This document shows positions 43,993-53,223 of a DNA stretch of 64,000 bases, piece by piece (positions within the stretch are counted from its first letter, which is position 1; every line of letters begins with the position of its first letter). This DNA comes from JBICHN01 sp043101845 (lineage in GTDB: Bacteria > Planctomycetota > Phycisphaerae > Phycisphaerales > UBA5793): NCBI GenBank assembly GCA_043101845.1, contig JBICHN010000011.1, forward strand, positions 806,001-870,000, read 5' to 3'. A model generated the notes under the pieces. The model saw only the letters and a program-made list of their open reading frames with translations, made no database searches and was not told the DNA's origin. Both the position numbers and the translations under genes were made by a program.

Positions 43993-44610
43993 TCATTCGT
44001 CGCCCTCGAGTTCCCGCATGATCTCGTCGTACCGCTTCGCGGCGGCGCGATGACGACGGTAGCTCTCGGCTTCATCCCGGCCGGCGAGGCGTCGAATGGC
44101 GTCAGTCATTGAGATGAATGGACCATCGCCCGAGCGCGCGCGACGCAGAATCTTCGCCCCGGCGCCGTCGACCTCGCGGGCTGGGACGACCGTGGCCCGC
44201 TCCCCGAGCACATCGACCAGGGTCTGCGCGACCTCGGACTCGATACCGCCATTCGGATCGGTCCATCCGGTCAGGACGAATCGACGAACCGGAACACCCT
44301 GCCCGTCGAGCCGCGTCGCGGCGCGCCGTACGCCGAGACAGGTGCGCTCGAGGAATGAGAGCGCCTGCTCACCGGACGCCGGAATCGCGCGGTATTCGAG
44401 CTCGTAGGTGCAGTAGCCCTCCACGATCCCTGCATCGTGAAACACGGCGCTGAAGACTTCGGGAACACGAATGCGGCTGCTCATCGCGGTGGCCGGACGC
44501 GTCGCCGGCGCGTCAGTCGGCCGACCGCGAAACTCAATGACGAGCGTGGACGGTTCGGCGACTCCCGCCGCCGCAAGACGATGCAGCAATCGCTCGATCG
44601 AATCAGCCAC
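43993..44610 (-). CDS. Hypothetical protein
   Basis: 205 residues from a GTG at 44610. It is soluble, with an alpha/beta pattern, an acidic-basic C-terminal helix (RRHRAAAKRYDEIMREL) and no signal peptide. I do not recognise a family. A later ATG (MSSRIRVPEVFSAVF) is possible. It converges on nusG, with the terminator between them, and is divergent from the sulfotransferase. The start has no clear SD. Confidence 0.6.
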   Translation of the reverse strand: MADSIERLLHRLAAAGVAEPSTLVIEFRGRPTDAPATRPATAMSSRIRVPEVFSAVFHDAGIVEGYCTYELEYRAIPASGEQALSFLERTCLGVRRAATRLDGQGVPVRRFVLTGWTDPNGGIESEVAQTLVDVLGERATVVPAREVDGAGAKILRRARSGDGPFISMTDAIRRLAGRDEAESYRRHRAAAKRYDEIMRELEGDE

Positions 44611-44648
44611 GGCGGATCGTAGCGAGTCACTCCGGCGCGGCGGCTACC

Positions 44649-45602
44649 ATGCAGACCTTGGCCGCGAACGAAACCAAGCCGAACGAACTTGTGCCCCGCC
44701 CGGTGCAGTTCGTCGTCTATGCGTCGCCGAAGTCAGGCACGACCTGGGTTCAGCGGCTGTTGAGTGCGCACCCCGACATCTATTGCGGCGAATCGAGACC
44801 CTTCGGCCGGTACTTCAACCCCGCCAATCCGTCGGCGCCGTATGTCACGCTCGACGCGTTCGCTGAGATCCTTTCCGAGTACCACCTCGCCGCGCTGCCG
44901 CCCGGCGTCGACCGAACGGCCTTCACGGCCGCATTATCTGATGATCTGTGGCGACAGGTGGCGCGCACGACGATCGCGCAGACTGGAAAGCGGCTCTACG
45001 GGGAGAAGATTACTCCGCCTCGTGGTCGCGCCGCCGCCGTGCTCGAGCGACTGAGTGCGATCGATTCCGACCTCGCGCTCATTCACCTCGTACGGGATCC
45101 GCGCGATGTCGTCGTCTCCGGATTCGTACAACAGGTCGGACTGCGACAGGAGAGCCCGTCGGTCGACGAACCCGAAGAGTGGTCCGCCGGAACTGATCTA
45201 CGACGGATTCCCGATGATCGGTTCGAGTTCATGCTCGAGCTCTGGAGATCGACAGTCGAGGCGGCGGTCGAGGTCGGAGCGCGCTTTCCAAATCGGCTGA
45301 CGGTCCGGTACGAAGATCTGCTCGACCGACCACGGGACGAATTCAAACGAATCCTTGAGAGAATCGGCGCGTCGTCGACCCCCGAGACGGTCGCTCAATG
45401 CGTCGATAAGGCGAGCTTCGAGCGACTGAGTGGCGGACGCGAGCGGGGCGTCGAGGACGCTTCGAGCTTTTTCCGCAAAGGCGTCGCGGGCGACTGGCGA
45501 AATTGGCTGACACGAGATCAGGCGAAGCGTGCGGTCGAGGTCGCGGGAGTCTGGCTTCAAAAATTCGGCTACGACCTCGACGCGGCGCCGTACAAACCGT
45601 GA
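44649..45602 (+). CDS. Sulfotransferase domain protein (first of three)
   Basis: 317 residues. PAPS-binding motifs of the sulfotransferase family are present: YASPKSGTTWVQRLLSAH (5'-phosphosulfate loop) and LIHLVRDPRDVVVSG (3'-phosphate loop). The C-terminal RKGVAGDWRNWLT is the usual GxxGDW motif. No membrane segment. It transfers sulfate from PAPS to an alcohol or sugar; the acceptor is unknown. Its 3' end overlaps nadD by 34 bases, tail to tail. Confidence 0.9.
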   Translation: MQTLAANETKPNELVPRPVQFVVYASPKSGTTWVQRLLSAHPDIYCGESRPFGRYFNPANPSAPYVTLDAFAEILSEYHLAALPPGVDRTAFTAALSDDLWRQVARTTIAQTGKRLYGEKITPPRGRAAAVLERLSAIDSDLALIHLVRDPRDVVVSGFVQQVGLRQESPSVDEPEEWSAGTDLRRIPDDRFEFMLELWRSTVEAAVEVGARFPNRLTVRYEDLLDRPRDEFKRILERIGASSTPETVAQCVDKASFERLSGGRERGVEDASSFFRKGVAGDWRNWLTRDQAKRAVEVAGVWLQKFGYDLDAAPYKP

Positions 45603-46234
45603 TTCTGAATGTACCGCAGGACACCGGGGTGGACGGCGTCGTCCGTTGACTCGCCGGCGGCGATCCGGCGGCGAACCTCCGTCGCGCTGATCGGATCAAC
45701 GCGGGTCTCGATGATCCAGGGGGTCCAGCGCGGCGGGAGGCCTTTTTCCCGCAATGATTCGGCGGAATTCGGCGGTCGAACAAGCACCGCCGGCGTCGCG
45801 AGCGCAAGCATCGCTTCCGGTTCGCGCCACCGCCCGAATTGCAGCGCCTGATCGCTCCCGATCACGAATCGAATCTCCGGAGTCGAGCCGAGCGCCCGAC
45901 GGATCGCCCGAAGCGTGTACACCGTGTAGCTCGGGACCGGGCGATCGATCTCGAATCGGCTGATCGACACCCGGGCTCGCCCGGAAAGAGCGAGCCGAAG
46001 CATCGCCAGTCGATGCTCTCCGGCGACCATCGTGTCGTCCTCACGAAGAGGGGATTGCCGCGCGGGTATGAACACGGTCCAGTCCGCATCGATTCGGTCG
46101 GAAACTTCCGCGGGGAGCGCGGCGTGAGCTCGATGCGGAGGATTGAACGATCCTCCCACGACGAGAAGGCGCCGAATTTCGCGCGGAATCGGCGGCACGG
46201 CCGGAAACTCGAATGGGATCGCGTGGTCGGGCAT
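45569..46234 (-). CDS. nadD: Nicotinate-nucleotide adenylyltransferase
   Basis: 221 residues from ATG 46234. NadD adenylates nicotinate mononucleotide in NAD synthesis. The nucleotidyl-transferase motif is VVGGSFNPPHRAHA and the C-terminal PISATEVRRRIAAGE matches the ISSTxIR signature. FVIGSDQALQFGRW supplies the substrate-binding strand. The in-frame start at 46261 would add a non-conserved nine residues. It overlaps the first sulfotransferase gene by 34 bases. Confidence 0.93.
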   Translation of the reverse strand: MPDHAIPFEFPAVPPIPREIRRLLVVGGSFNPPHRAHAALPAEVSDRIDADWTVFIPARQSPLREDDTMVAGEHRLAMLRLALSGRARVSISRFEIDRPVPSYTVYTLRAIRRALGSTPEIRFVIGSDQALQFGRWREPEAMLALATPAVLVRPPNSAESLREKGLPPRWTPWIIETRVDPISATEVRRRIAAGESTDDAVHPGVLRYIQNHGLYGAASRS

Positions 46235-46279
46235 GGGCTCCGACCACGATAGCCGGACCAAGGCGCTCGTGACCGTGGG

Positions 46280-46633
46280 TCAGTGATCGAGATCGACGGG
46301 TGGAACCGTGGCGGAGGCCTCAGCGCTGGCATCGATGAGATCCGCCAGTTCGGGCCGCCGTTCTCGGAGTTCGGCGTACGAGAGCGCCGCGGAGATCGCT
46401 CGCCCGGAGCGGTCGAGGATTTCGTACCTCGGCCCGAGCGATCCGGCGATGATCCGGATCGTATATTCGTCGCCTCGGAGGCGACCGAGTTCCGTCGCGT
46501 CGATCGAATCGGAAGTGGTCGTCGGCGCCGCGGACGAACTCGCAGGCTGTCCCAGGCTCGTGATCAACACGAACGCGGTGGTCAGTCCGGCGGTGGCCAA
46601 TAAACGAAAGTGGAGAGGCGGGCGATCTTCCAT
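46280..46633 (-). CDS. Small secreted hypothetical protein
   Basis: 117 residues from ATG 46633. The N-terminus is signal-like (LLATAGLTTAFVLITSLGQPA), followed by a small polar domain (YTIRIIAGSLGPRYEILDRSG). Not recognised. It is 45 bases upstream of nadD on the same strand, so it is perhaps co-transcribed. Confidence 0.55.
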   Translation of the reverse strand: MEDRPPLHFRLLATAGLTTAFVLITSLGQPASSSAAPTTTSDSIDATELGRLRGDEYTIRIIAGSLGPRYEILDRSGRAISAALSYAELRERRPELADLIDASAEASATVPPVDLDH

Positions 46634-46710
46634 GCGAAGAGTCGTATCGGCGTCGATACGGTTCAATCGAGGGAGAGACCCCGCTTCCCGGTCAATCGCG
46701 CCCGGGCCAA

Positions 46711-46738
46711 TTGTCGGAGATGATGTGAACGCTACAAT
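46711..46738 (+). promoter_or_regulatory. Promoter of tRNA-Glu
   Basis: TTGTCG, a 16-base spacer and TACAAT, about 12 bases ahead of the tRNA-Glu gene. Good match to the vegetative consensus. Confidence 0.6.
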
Positions 46739-46750
46739 CGGTCCCTTTCC

Positions 46751-46824
46751 GACCCCATCGTCTAGCCAGGTTAGGACGCCAGGTTTTCATCCTGGAAACA
46801 GGGGTTCAAATCCCCTTGGGGTCG
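46751..46824 (+). tRNA. tRNA-Glu (TTC anticodon)
   Basis: 74 bases. Acceptor stem GACCCCA pairs with TGGGGTC; the anticodon stem-loop is CCAGGTTTTCATCCTGG with anticodon TTC. A strong terminator follows. The surface-polysaccharide region starts right after it. Confidence 0.97.
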
Positions 46825-46830
46825 CTTTTC

Positions 46831-46866
46831 CGCCCGCTGGTCACTTCAGCGGGCGATCCTTTTTTT
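46831..46866 (+). terminator. Rho-independent terminator of tRNA-Glu
   Basis: A 9-bp stem (CGCCCGCTG / CAGCGGGCG) with a 7-base loop, then ATCC and seven T residues. The best intrinsic terminator in the window. Confidence 0.93.
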
Positions 46867-47036
46867 GGGACTCCATGGCTGTGGCTGCGATGAGAGCAAT
46901 TCGGAGAGCGGGCCAGTCGACCGGTCCGGAAGACCACGCGTCTTCAGTCAGAACTCTCGCTCAAGAAGGTGGGCCTTCGATGCGAATTCGCTCTCGTCAG
47001 GTTGACTCCGATTCCCGGCACGCCTGAGTTTCTCCC

Positions 47037-48827
47037 GTGAACCGATCGCTTCACACTCTGGCGTGGCTGGGCACGAAGTATCGGGCCGCGGGTCCGCGCC
47101 GATTCGTCCGCCGGGCGGTCCAGATCTGGGCGGACGGTGGCCCGGGTCGCCTGCGGGACCACTGGATGCACGCCGGGGCGGCCGGATCGCGGGAACGCCG
47201 CTACCGGAGTTGGATGCGAAGTGACGAGCCGCGTCTGATCGAGGCGGAGCGCAAACGCCTGGGGGTCGACGATCCGGAGTTCGCTCGTCGAGGTCCAATG
47301 ATCTCGATCGTCATCCCCGCCTTCGACACCTCGGACTGGATGCTCCGCCGGTGTCTCCGATCGGTGATCGAACAGCGCTACCCGCATTGGGAAGTCGTGC
47401 TCGTTGATGACGCGTCGCCGACCGATCGTGTCCGCCGGGTCGCCAAAGAATTCGCCCACGATTCGCGCATTCGTCTCGACCGGCTCACCCGTAACCACGG
47501 GATCGCGGCGGCGACGAACCGCGGCATCGAGCTCGCAAGCGGCCCGTTCGTGGCGCTTCTCGACCATGATGATGAATTGAGCCCGTTCGCGCTTGAACTT
47601 GTCGCGGGTCGGATCATCGCCGAAGCCAATCTCGATCTCATCTATTCCGACGAGGACAAGATCGACGCCGCCGGGCGCCGGCATAACCCCGCATTCAAGC
47701 CCGACTTCAGTCCGGCCTACCTTCTCGAGTGCAACTACATCTGCCATCTCGCGGTGTATCGAACGGAACTGTTACGGGATCTGGGGGGGCTTCGCAGCGA
47801 ATTCAATGGGGCGCAGGACTACGACCTCGTAATGAGGGCCACCGAACGGACGAGACGCATTGCGCATATTCCGTTCGTTCTGTACCACTGGCGCACGCAT
47901 GACGGTTCGACGGCCGGATTCGGAGACGCCAAACCGGAAGCAGTCGAAGCCGGTCGCCGCGCCGTCGCGAAAGCGATTGAACGGCGTGGCGTCGCCGGGC
48001 GCGTCGAGCATGGCCCGTTCCTGCTGACCTACGACGCCCGCCCGGAACTCGACGAAGACGATCGCGTCGCCCTGCTCATTCGGTCGGGCGACGGCGGGGC
48101 GTCGGAACGCTCGTTGACGGTTGACCGAATTCGGACACAGGCCCGTATCGGGGCCGTGGACGCGGCGGACGAATGGCGCCAGGTTGATGCGATGCTCCGG
48201 GTCCCGGCGCCAATGGCGCCGCGTTATCTTCTCTGGATGGATGGTGACCTGCTGCCGGAGGTGGACGACTGGCTCACGCGGTTGATTCAATGCGCGCGTC
48301 TGCACGGCGGGCCTGTGACCGGGCGAATCGTCGACGCGGGGCGGCGAGTCGAATCGGCGGGACTTGTCATCGATCATGGCGGCCTCGTCGTACCGGCGTA
48401 CGCCGGCGCCAACGCCCGCGAACCCGGGTACCTCTGGTCGTTGCTCTCCGCGCGAAACTGCGACGCCGCCCCGGTGTCCTGTCTCCTCATCGAACGCTTT
48501 CTTGCTGAACGCGCGTGGCTTCTGGTCACGGGAGAACCGGGAGCGCGTGAACGATGGGGCGCCGCGTGGAATGTGGCGTTGAGCGTCGCGGCGACGGCGC
48601 TTGGTCGTCCACCGGTTGTTGACTCGCGCGTCACCTTTCGACGCGAGAGTCGGAGGGACGCCACGGAGGAGAGTCGACTCGTCCTCCGCGATCTTCCGGA
48701 ATGGGCGCCCTCGTCTCGGTCGTTCATCGTGCGACTCGATGAGATCGAGCCGGCATACGCCCCGCGGCCTCGTCGTAGATCTGATCCAGTCGTTCGACGA
48801 TCCGGGGAAGTGACGCGATCGCAGTGA
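47037..48827 (+). CDS. Family 2 glycosyltransferase (large, two-part)
   Basis: 596 residues from a GTG. After a ~85-residue leader the GT-A domain runs from ~88 to ~310: SIVIPAFDTSDWMLRR, VLVDDASPTDRVRR, LLDHDDELSPFAL, FNGAQDYDLVMRATE and FVLYHWRTHDGSTAG. These match the O-antigen/cell-wall glycosyltransferase group with an N-terminal leader. The C-terminal half (~340-560) is a degenerate second GT-like segment. It opens a saccharide locus. Its last ~104 bases overlap the convergent family 4 glycosyltransferase gene. Confidence 0.85.
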   Translation: MNRSLHTLAWLGTKYRAAGPRRFVRRAVQIWADGGPGRLRDHWMHAGAAGSRERRYRSWMRSDEPRLIEAERKRLGVDDPEFARRGPMISIVIPAFDTSDWMLRRCLRSVIEQRYPHWEVVLVDDASPTDRVRRVAKEFAHDSRIRLDRLTRNHGIAAATNRGIELASGPFVALLDHDDELSPFALELVAGRIIAEANLDLIYSDEDKIDAAGRRHNPAFKPDFSPAYLLECNYICHLAVYRTELLRDLGGLRSEFNGAQDYDLVMRATERTRRIAHIPFVLYHWRTHDGSTAGFGDAKPEAVEAGRRAVAKAIERRGVAGRVEHGPFLLTYDARPELDEDDRVALLIRSGDGGASERSLTVDRIRTQARIGAVDAADEWRQVDAMLRVPAPMAPRYLLWMDGDLLPEVDDWLTRLIQCARLHGGPVTGRIVDAGRRVESAGLVIDHGGLVVPAYAGANAREPGYLWSLLSARNCDAAPVSCLLIERFLAERAWLLVTGEPGARERWGAAWNVALSVAATALGRPPVVDSRVTFRRESRRDATEESRLVLRDLPEWAPSSRSFIVRLDEIEPAYAPRPRRRSDPVVRRSGEVTRSQ

Positions 48828-49887
48828 CCCGCTCGCGAGCGGCGGTCCCCAGGGAGCGACGGCGGGCGGCATCGGCGAGCAGGAGCCGCCATGCCGCGGC
48901 AAACGCGTCGATCTGACCCGGCTCGACCAGCGTCGCATCAATCCCGTCGCGGAACCAGTCCACGACTCCCGGTATGCGGGTCGCGAGAATCGGCAGCCTC
49001 GTCGCAGCGGCTTCGAGCACGGCGTTCGGACATCCTTCACTCACTGATGGGAAGACGAAGAGGCCCGCGGTCCGAAGATACGCGGAGGGGTCCGCGCATT
49101 CCCCGGCGAACTCGACCCGGGACAAATCGCGGGCCGCCGCTTCGAGGCGGTTCCGTTCAGGACCGTCGCCGACGATGACAAGCGACGCGTCTTCGAAATC
49201 ACGACCGACCGAGCGAAAGGCTTCGATCGCCAGATCGACACGCTTCGATGGAATGAGTCGCCCGACGAAGACGGCCTGATCCGTTGACGCCGGATTCGCC
49301 AGGGACTTCTCGGGAATGTCGACGCCGTTTGGAAGCAACGCGATTCGGTCCGGCGGAACCCCTCGACCCGCGAGGGCCGCGGCGATGGCCTGATTGAGGG
49401 CGATGAACCCTTCGGCCCGACGAGCACTGCGCCAGGCCCGGCGAAGCGACCTCCGAAGGAGATGTCGATGCACGCGCGCCGAGGGGGAAACTCGATGATC
49501 GTCGTCCTCCCGTCTCGTTCGCGCCTCTGCGACATGAACAACATCTTCGGGCGACGCGATAAGGACCACGACCGGTGCTGAGACGGAACGGGCCGCGGCC
49601 GTGACCGCTCCCGTTAACGGATCGAGGGCATGAGCGTGCACGATCTCGACGCCGGTGACGGCGGTCGCCAGGTCAGAATGCCGAAAGCGGCCGTATCGAT
49701 GGCTGACTCCGAACAGTTCGGCGTCGGGAAAGAGCGTTCGCGCCGCGGGCACGCATTCCGCGTGCGTGACCACGCGGAGGTCGTAACCGCGTGCGGCCTG
49801 GGCGCGGATGACGAGTCGAGCCTGTCGCTCGTAGCCGCCAATTCGGTCCGCGAAGGGGACGATGTGGGCGATGCGCCGACGCTGCAT
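48724..49887 (-). CDS. Family 4 (GT-B) glycosyltransferase
   Basis: 387 residues. GT-B fold with two Rossmann halves: MQRRRIAHIVPFADRIGGYE at the N-terminus, and the nucleotide-sugar half with VFVGRLIPSKRVDLAIEAF and the E-x7-E motif in SVSEGCPNAVLEAAATRLP. It is the only leftward gene inside the polysaccharide locus. The 3' end overlaps the GT2 gene by 104 bases. The sugar donor cannot be deduced. Confidence 0.88.
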   Translation of the reverse strand: MQRRRIAHIVPFADRIGGYERQARLVIRAQAARGYDLRVVTHAECVPAARTLFPDAELFGVSHRYGRFRHSDLATAVTGVEIVHAHALDPLTGAVTAAARSVSAPVVVLIASPEDVVHVAEARTRREDDDHRVSPSARVHRHLLRRSLRRAWRSARRAEGFIALNQAIAAALAGRGVPPDRIALLPNGVDIPEKSLANPASTDQAVFVGRLIPSKRVDLAIEAFRSVGRDFEDASLVIVGDGPERNRLEAAARDLSRVEFAGECADPSAYLRTAGLFVFPSVSEGCPNAVLEAAATRLPILATRIPGVVDWFRDGIDATLVEPGQIDAFAAAWRLLLADAARRRSLGTAARERVTAIASLPRIVERLDQIYDEAAGRMPARSHRVAR

Positions 49888-50017
49888 GATCGGATCAGTC
49901 TAGCGGCATGTCGCGAATCCGCCGCGACATCGTGCGAGGATGTCGTGACCCTATAGAATGGCCCGGTTTACGACTGTTTCGGGCGCCCCGCCCGGGCGCG
50001 GTCTGCGACGGAGAGCC

Positions 50018-51010
50018 ATGTCGAATCACGAGGCGCTATCGAAGAATGCGGAATCGACCAGCCGCCGGGCCATGAGGCCGACGCGCCCGGTGGCCGTCGC
50101 GCCCGGGCGGAACGCCGATTCGACGGTCGGCTTCGTCTTTCTGACCGGCGCCCAGAAATCGGGGACGACCTGGGTCGAGCGCACGCTTAACCGTCATCCA
50201 GAAGTCGTATTCAAGGGTGAGAGTTGGTTCTTCGGCCCCGATTGCGATGTCGATCACTGGCTCGACGACGCCGCATTTGACGAATGGACCCGACTGCCGC
50301 TCGGTCGATTCCTCTCGAATGTCGATTCAGCTGAACTCAAGGACGCGGCGAAACGCGGGATGGTCGAGGCCCTGCTCCGACTTCGGTGGCGTCCGGGTGT
50401 GCGCTGGATCGGCGACCGGACCCCGTATTTCTACTGTCGTCGAGTCGAACGCATGCACGCGCTCTTCCCGGATGCACGGCTGATCACGGTCATTCGTGAT
50501 CCGCGCGATGTCGCCGTCTCCCACATGTTTCATCTCCTGCGCGAGAACCGGCTGCGGTACATGTTCGACGACGCGGATGAGGCCGCGCGTGTACGCCGAT
50601 TTCACATTGAGGGGGACGGTCCGCCGCTACCGCTCTTCACCGATACGGCGCTGCGTCACTTTGCCGAGCGATGGTCCACGGCCGTCGAAGCGAGCCGACG
50701 GGCTCAAACTCTTTTCGGCGCGAACCATCTCGAGTTGCGGTATGAAGACGCCGTTCGAGACGACTCGGCCTTCGTTGCACTTTTCGAGTTTCTCGAACTC
50801 GGCGACGGCGAGATCATCAGGCGGTGCATCGATGAAGCCCGCTTCGAACGCGAGAGCGCCGGCCGGCCGCGCGGCGTAGCCGATCCGGCGTCGTTCTGGC
50901 GGAAGGGGGTCGTCGGCGACTGGCGAAACTACTTCACCAGCGCCGATCTTCGGTTGTATCAGACTCTCCTCGGGCCATTAATGAACGACTACGGGTACGG
51001 CGAAGGCTGA
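50018..51010 (+). CDS. Sulfotransferase domain protein (second of three)
   Basis: 330 residues from ATG 50018, with GGAGAGCC ahead of it; the in-frame ATG at 49958 is less likely. Motifs are LTGAQKSGTTWVERTLNRH, LITVIRDPRDVAVSHMFH and WRKGVVGDWRNYF, so the PAPS-binding loops are intact. It lies 49 bases upstream of the Wzm-like permease gene, suggesting sulfation of the exported glycan or its precursor. The acceptor is unknown. Confidence 0.9.
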   Translation: MSNHEALSKNAESTSRRAMRPTRPVAVAPGRNADSTVGFVFLTGAQKSGTTWVERTLNRHPEVVFKGESWFFGPDCDVDHWLDDAAFDEWTRLPLGRFLSNVDSAELKDAAKRGMVEALLRLRWRPGVRWIGDRTPYFYCRRVERMHALFPDARLITVIRDPRDVAVSHMFHLLRENRLRYMFDDADEAARVRRFHIEGDGPPLPLFTDTALRHFAERWSTAVEASRRAQTLFGANHLELRYEDAVRDDSAFVALFEFLELGDGEIIRRCIDEARFERESAGRPRGVADPASFWRKGVVGDWRNYFTSADLRLYQTLLGPLMNDYGYGEG

Positions 51011-51059
51011 CGAACGCCGTGCGGAAACGCTCTTCGTCTGCCCGACCGCAGGAAGGCCT

Positions 51060-51926
51060 ATGACGACGCTGATCACCGGCATTCCGCCGCGGCATGAGAC
51101 GACCTGGCGACGGCTCCTCAACCCGGTCACCATGTGTCGCCGCCTCTGGGAGTCGCGCGAGATCATCTCACAGTTCGCCTGGCGCGATGTGCAGGCGCGG
51201 TTTCACGACACGGCGCTTGGTTTTCTCTGGCCCGTGCTCGAGCAACTGTCGAGGCTGGCGGTGTACACCGTCGTCTTTATCGCGCTTGGCATCCGGTTCA
51301 AGGACATGGGTGAGGGCAGTGGTCGATCTACAGCCCTGAACATCTTCTGCGGACTCGTCATTTTCGGGATCTTCGCCGATGTCGTGACGCGGGCGCCGTC
51401 CGCCGTTCTCGCGCGCGGGAACCTCGTGAAGAAGGTGGTCTTTCCGGTCGAGACTCTGCCGGTCGCCCTGCTCGGCTCCGCCCTCGTCGTCGGAGCGATC
51501 GGTATCGTCGTCACCATTCTGGGCGCCGGCGTCGTGTTGCGAACCATTTCGCCGACGCTGCCGCTACTTCCCGTCGCGCTCCTTCCGCTCGTTCTACTTT
51601 CGCTCGGTCTCGCGTGGATGCTCGCCGGGCTCGGTGTATTCCTGCGCGATCTGAGACAGGCGGTGGGTGTCGTCGTCGGAAACCTGCTCTTCTTCCTTAC
51701 TCCCGTGATCTATCCGCTCGAGATGATCGAGACTCCGTGGGTACGCGCGATTCTGCTTGCGAATCCTCTCACGACCTTCGTCGGCGACGCGCGGCGAACG
51801 ATTCTGGCCGGCGAGCAGCCGCAGTGGAGTATGTGGGCGCTCTGGCTCGTCGTCGGGATTGCCTCGACGCTCATCGGCTATGCGTGCTTCATGAAGGCGC
51901 GGAGAGGATTCGGCGATGTCCTCTGA
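51060..51926 (+). CDS. ABC-2 type polysaccharide export permease (Wzm-like)
   Basis: 288 residues with six hydrophobic segments. The pattern matches the ABC-2 permease of lipopolysaccharide or capsule export (Wzm/KpsM): FAWRDVQARFHDTALGFLWP near the N-terminus and NLLFFLTPVIYPLEMI near TM5. AGGAAGG precedes the ATG. Its stop overlaps the ATP-binding subunit gene by 11 bases, so the two form one exporter. Confidence 0.88.
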   Translation: MTTLITGIPPRHETTWRRLLNPVTMCRRLWESREIISQFAWRDVQARFHDTALGFLWPVLEQLSRLAVYTVVFIALGIRFKDMGEGSGRSTALNIFCGLVIFGIFADVVTRAPSAVLARGNLVKKVVFPVETLPVALLGSALVVGAIGIVVTILGAGVVLRTISPTLPLLPVALLPLVLLSLGLAWMLAGLGVFLRDLRQAVGVVVGNLLFFLTPVIYPLEMIETPWVRAILLANPLTTFVGDARRTILAGEQPQWSMWALWLVVGIASTLIGYACFMKARRGFGDVL

Positions 51927-53223
51927 TCACGCGGCCGATTCCGTCACGCCGGTGATTCGAGCCACTGATCTCGGCAAGTGCTACCACCTCTACCGACGAC
52001 CTCAGGATCGACTCAAGCAATCGCTCTGGGGATACCGCCTCGGGAAACAGTACTTCCGCGAGTTCTGGGCCCTGAAGGGCGTGTCGTTCGAACTCGGTCG
52101 GGGCGAGTCACTGGGAATCATCGGACGCAACGGCGCGGGCAAGAGCACGCTTCTGCAGATCATCGCCGGAACGCTCTCGGCGACCGAAGGGGAAGTCGCT
52201 GCGAACGGCCGCATCGCCGCGCTTCTCGAACTCGGGAGCGGGTTCAATCCGGAGTTCACGGGTCGTGACAATGTCTTTCTAAATGGGCTCATTCTCGGCG
52301 TGAGCCGCTCCGAGATGCAGAACCGCTTCGACGATATCGTCGCGTTCGCCGACATTGGTGAGTTCATCGATCAACCGCTCAAGACCTACTCGAGCGGCAT
52401 GCGGGCCAGACTCGCGTTCGCCGTGTCGACGGCGATCGAACCCGATGTGCTCATCCTCGACGAGATTCTCTCCGTCGGCGATGTCGGATTCCGACAGAAG
52501 TGCACCGCACGAATGAAGCGCATGCGCGAAGACGGGCTGACGCTTCTCTTCGTGAGCCATTCGCCCGGCGCCGTGCGCTCGATCTGTGATCGATCGCTGT
52601 TCCTCCACGGCGGAGAAATCATTGATCTCGGCGCGACGGACAGTGTGATTGACCGCTACCTGCGATTCATGCGCGAGGCCGACAATGACCGGAATCTCGA
52701 CCGCCGGAAGGAGCTCGGCGATCGAGTGCCCTTCAAGTCGCATGTCGCGGGCAAACTGCGGTACGGTTCAGGTCATGTGCAGATCGAATCGATCCGCGTG
52801 CTCAATCCGAGTGGTGAGCCGGTGAGCGAGATCGAATTCGGCGACGAGATCATTGTGGAACTCGAGGTGCGCAGCCATGTCGAGGTCGACCATCTCTCCG
52901 TCTCCTTTCTCGTCCGTGATCACTTTGGAGTCGACCTGCTGGGCACGACGACTTTCGATGAAAATGTCACGCTTCCTCCGCTCAAGAAGGACGAGGCGTT
53001 TACGCTGCGGTTCTCGTTCGAGAATCGGCTGAACCGCGGTCAGTATGGAATCTCGGTCGCGCTGACGAGTTTCCCTCCGGAGCGGCGTCAGGAGCGCGTG
53101 CTCTTTGATCAGATCGACGGTGGCGCCGCGTTTCGCGTGTTGCCCAAGGATGACCGTCCCGTCCTCTACAAGTTTCATCAGCCGATCTCGATCGACTGGG
53201 AGGTACGCACGACGAATGGCTGA
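51916..53223 (+). CDS. ABC transporter ATP-binding subunit with Wzt-like C-terminal domain
   Basis: 435 residues. The N-terminal ABC domain has Walker A GIIGRNGAGKSTLLQ, signature YSSGMRARLAFA and Walker B DVLILDEIL. After ~residue 245 a second, beta-rich domain (HVQIESIRVLNPSGEPVSEI, FGVDLLGTTTFDENV) corresponds to the Wzt C-terminal carbohydrate-binding domain, which recognises the finished chain before export. The stop overlaps the next gene by eight bases. It defines the locus as Wzm/Wzt-type (ABC-dependent) polysaccharide export rather than Wzx/Wzy. Confidence 0.9.
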   Translation: MSSDHAADSVTPVIRATDLGKCYHLYRRPQDRLKQSLWGYRLGKQYFREFWALKGVSFELGRGESLGIIGRNGAGKSTLLQIIAGTLSATEGEVAANGRIAALLELGSGFNPEFTGRDNVFLNGLILGVSRSEMQNRFDDIVAFADIGEFIDQPLKTYSSGMRARLAFAVSTAIEPDVLILDEILSVGDVGFRQKCTARMKRMREDGLTLLFVSHSPGAVRSICDRSLFLHGGEIIDLGATDSVIDRYLRFMREADNDRNLDRRKELGDRVPFKSHVAGKLRYGSGHVQIESIRVLNPSGEPVSEIEFGDEIIVELEVRSHVEVDHLSVSFLVRDHFGVDLLGTTTFDENVTLPPLKKDEAFTLRFSFENRLNRGQYGISVALTSFPPERRQERVLFDQIDGGAAFRVLPKDDRPVLYKFHQPISIDWEVRTTNG

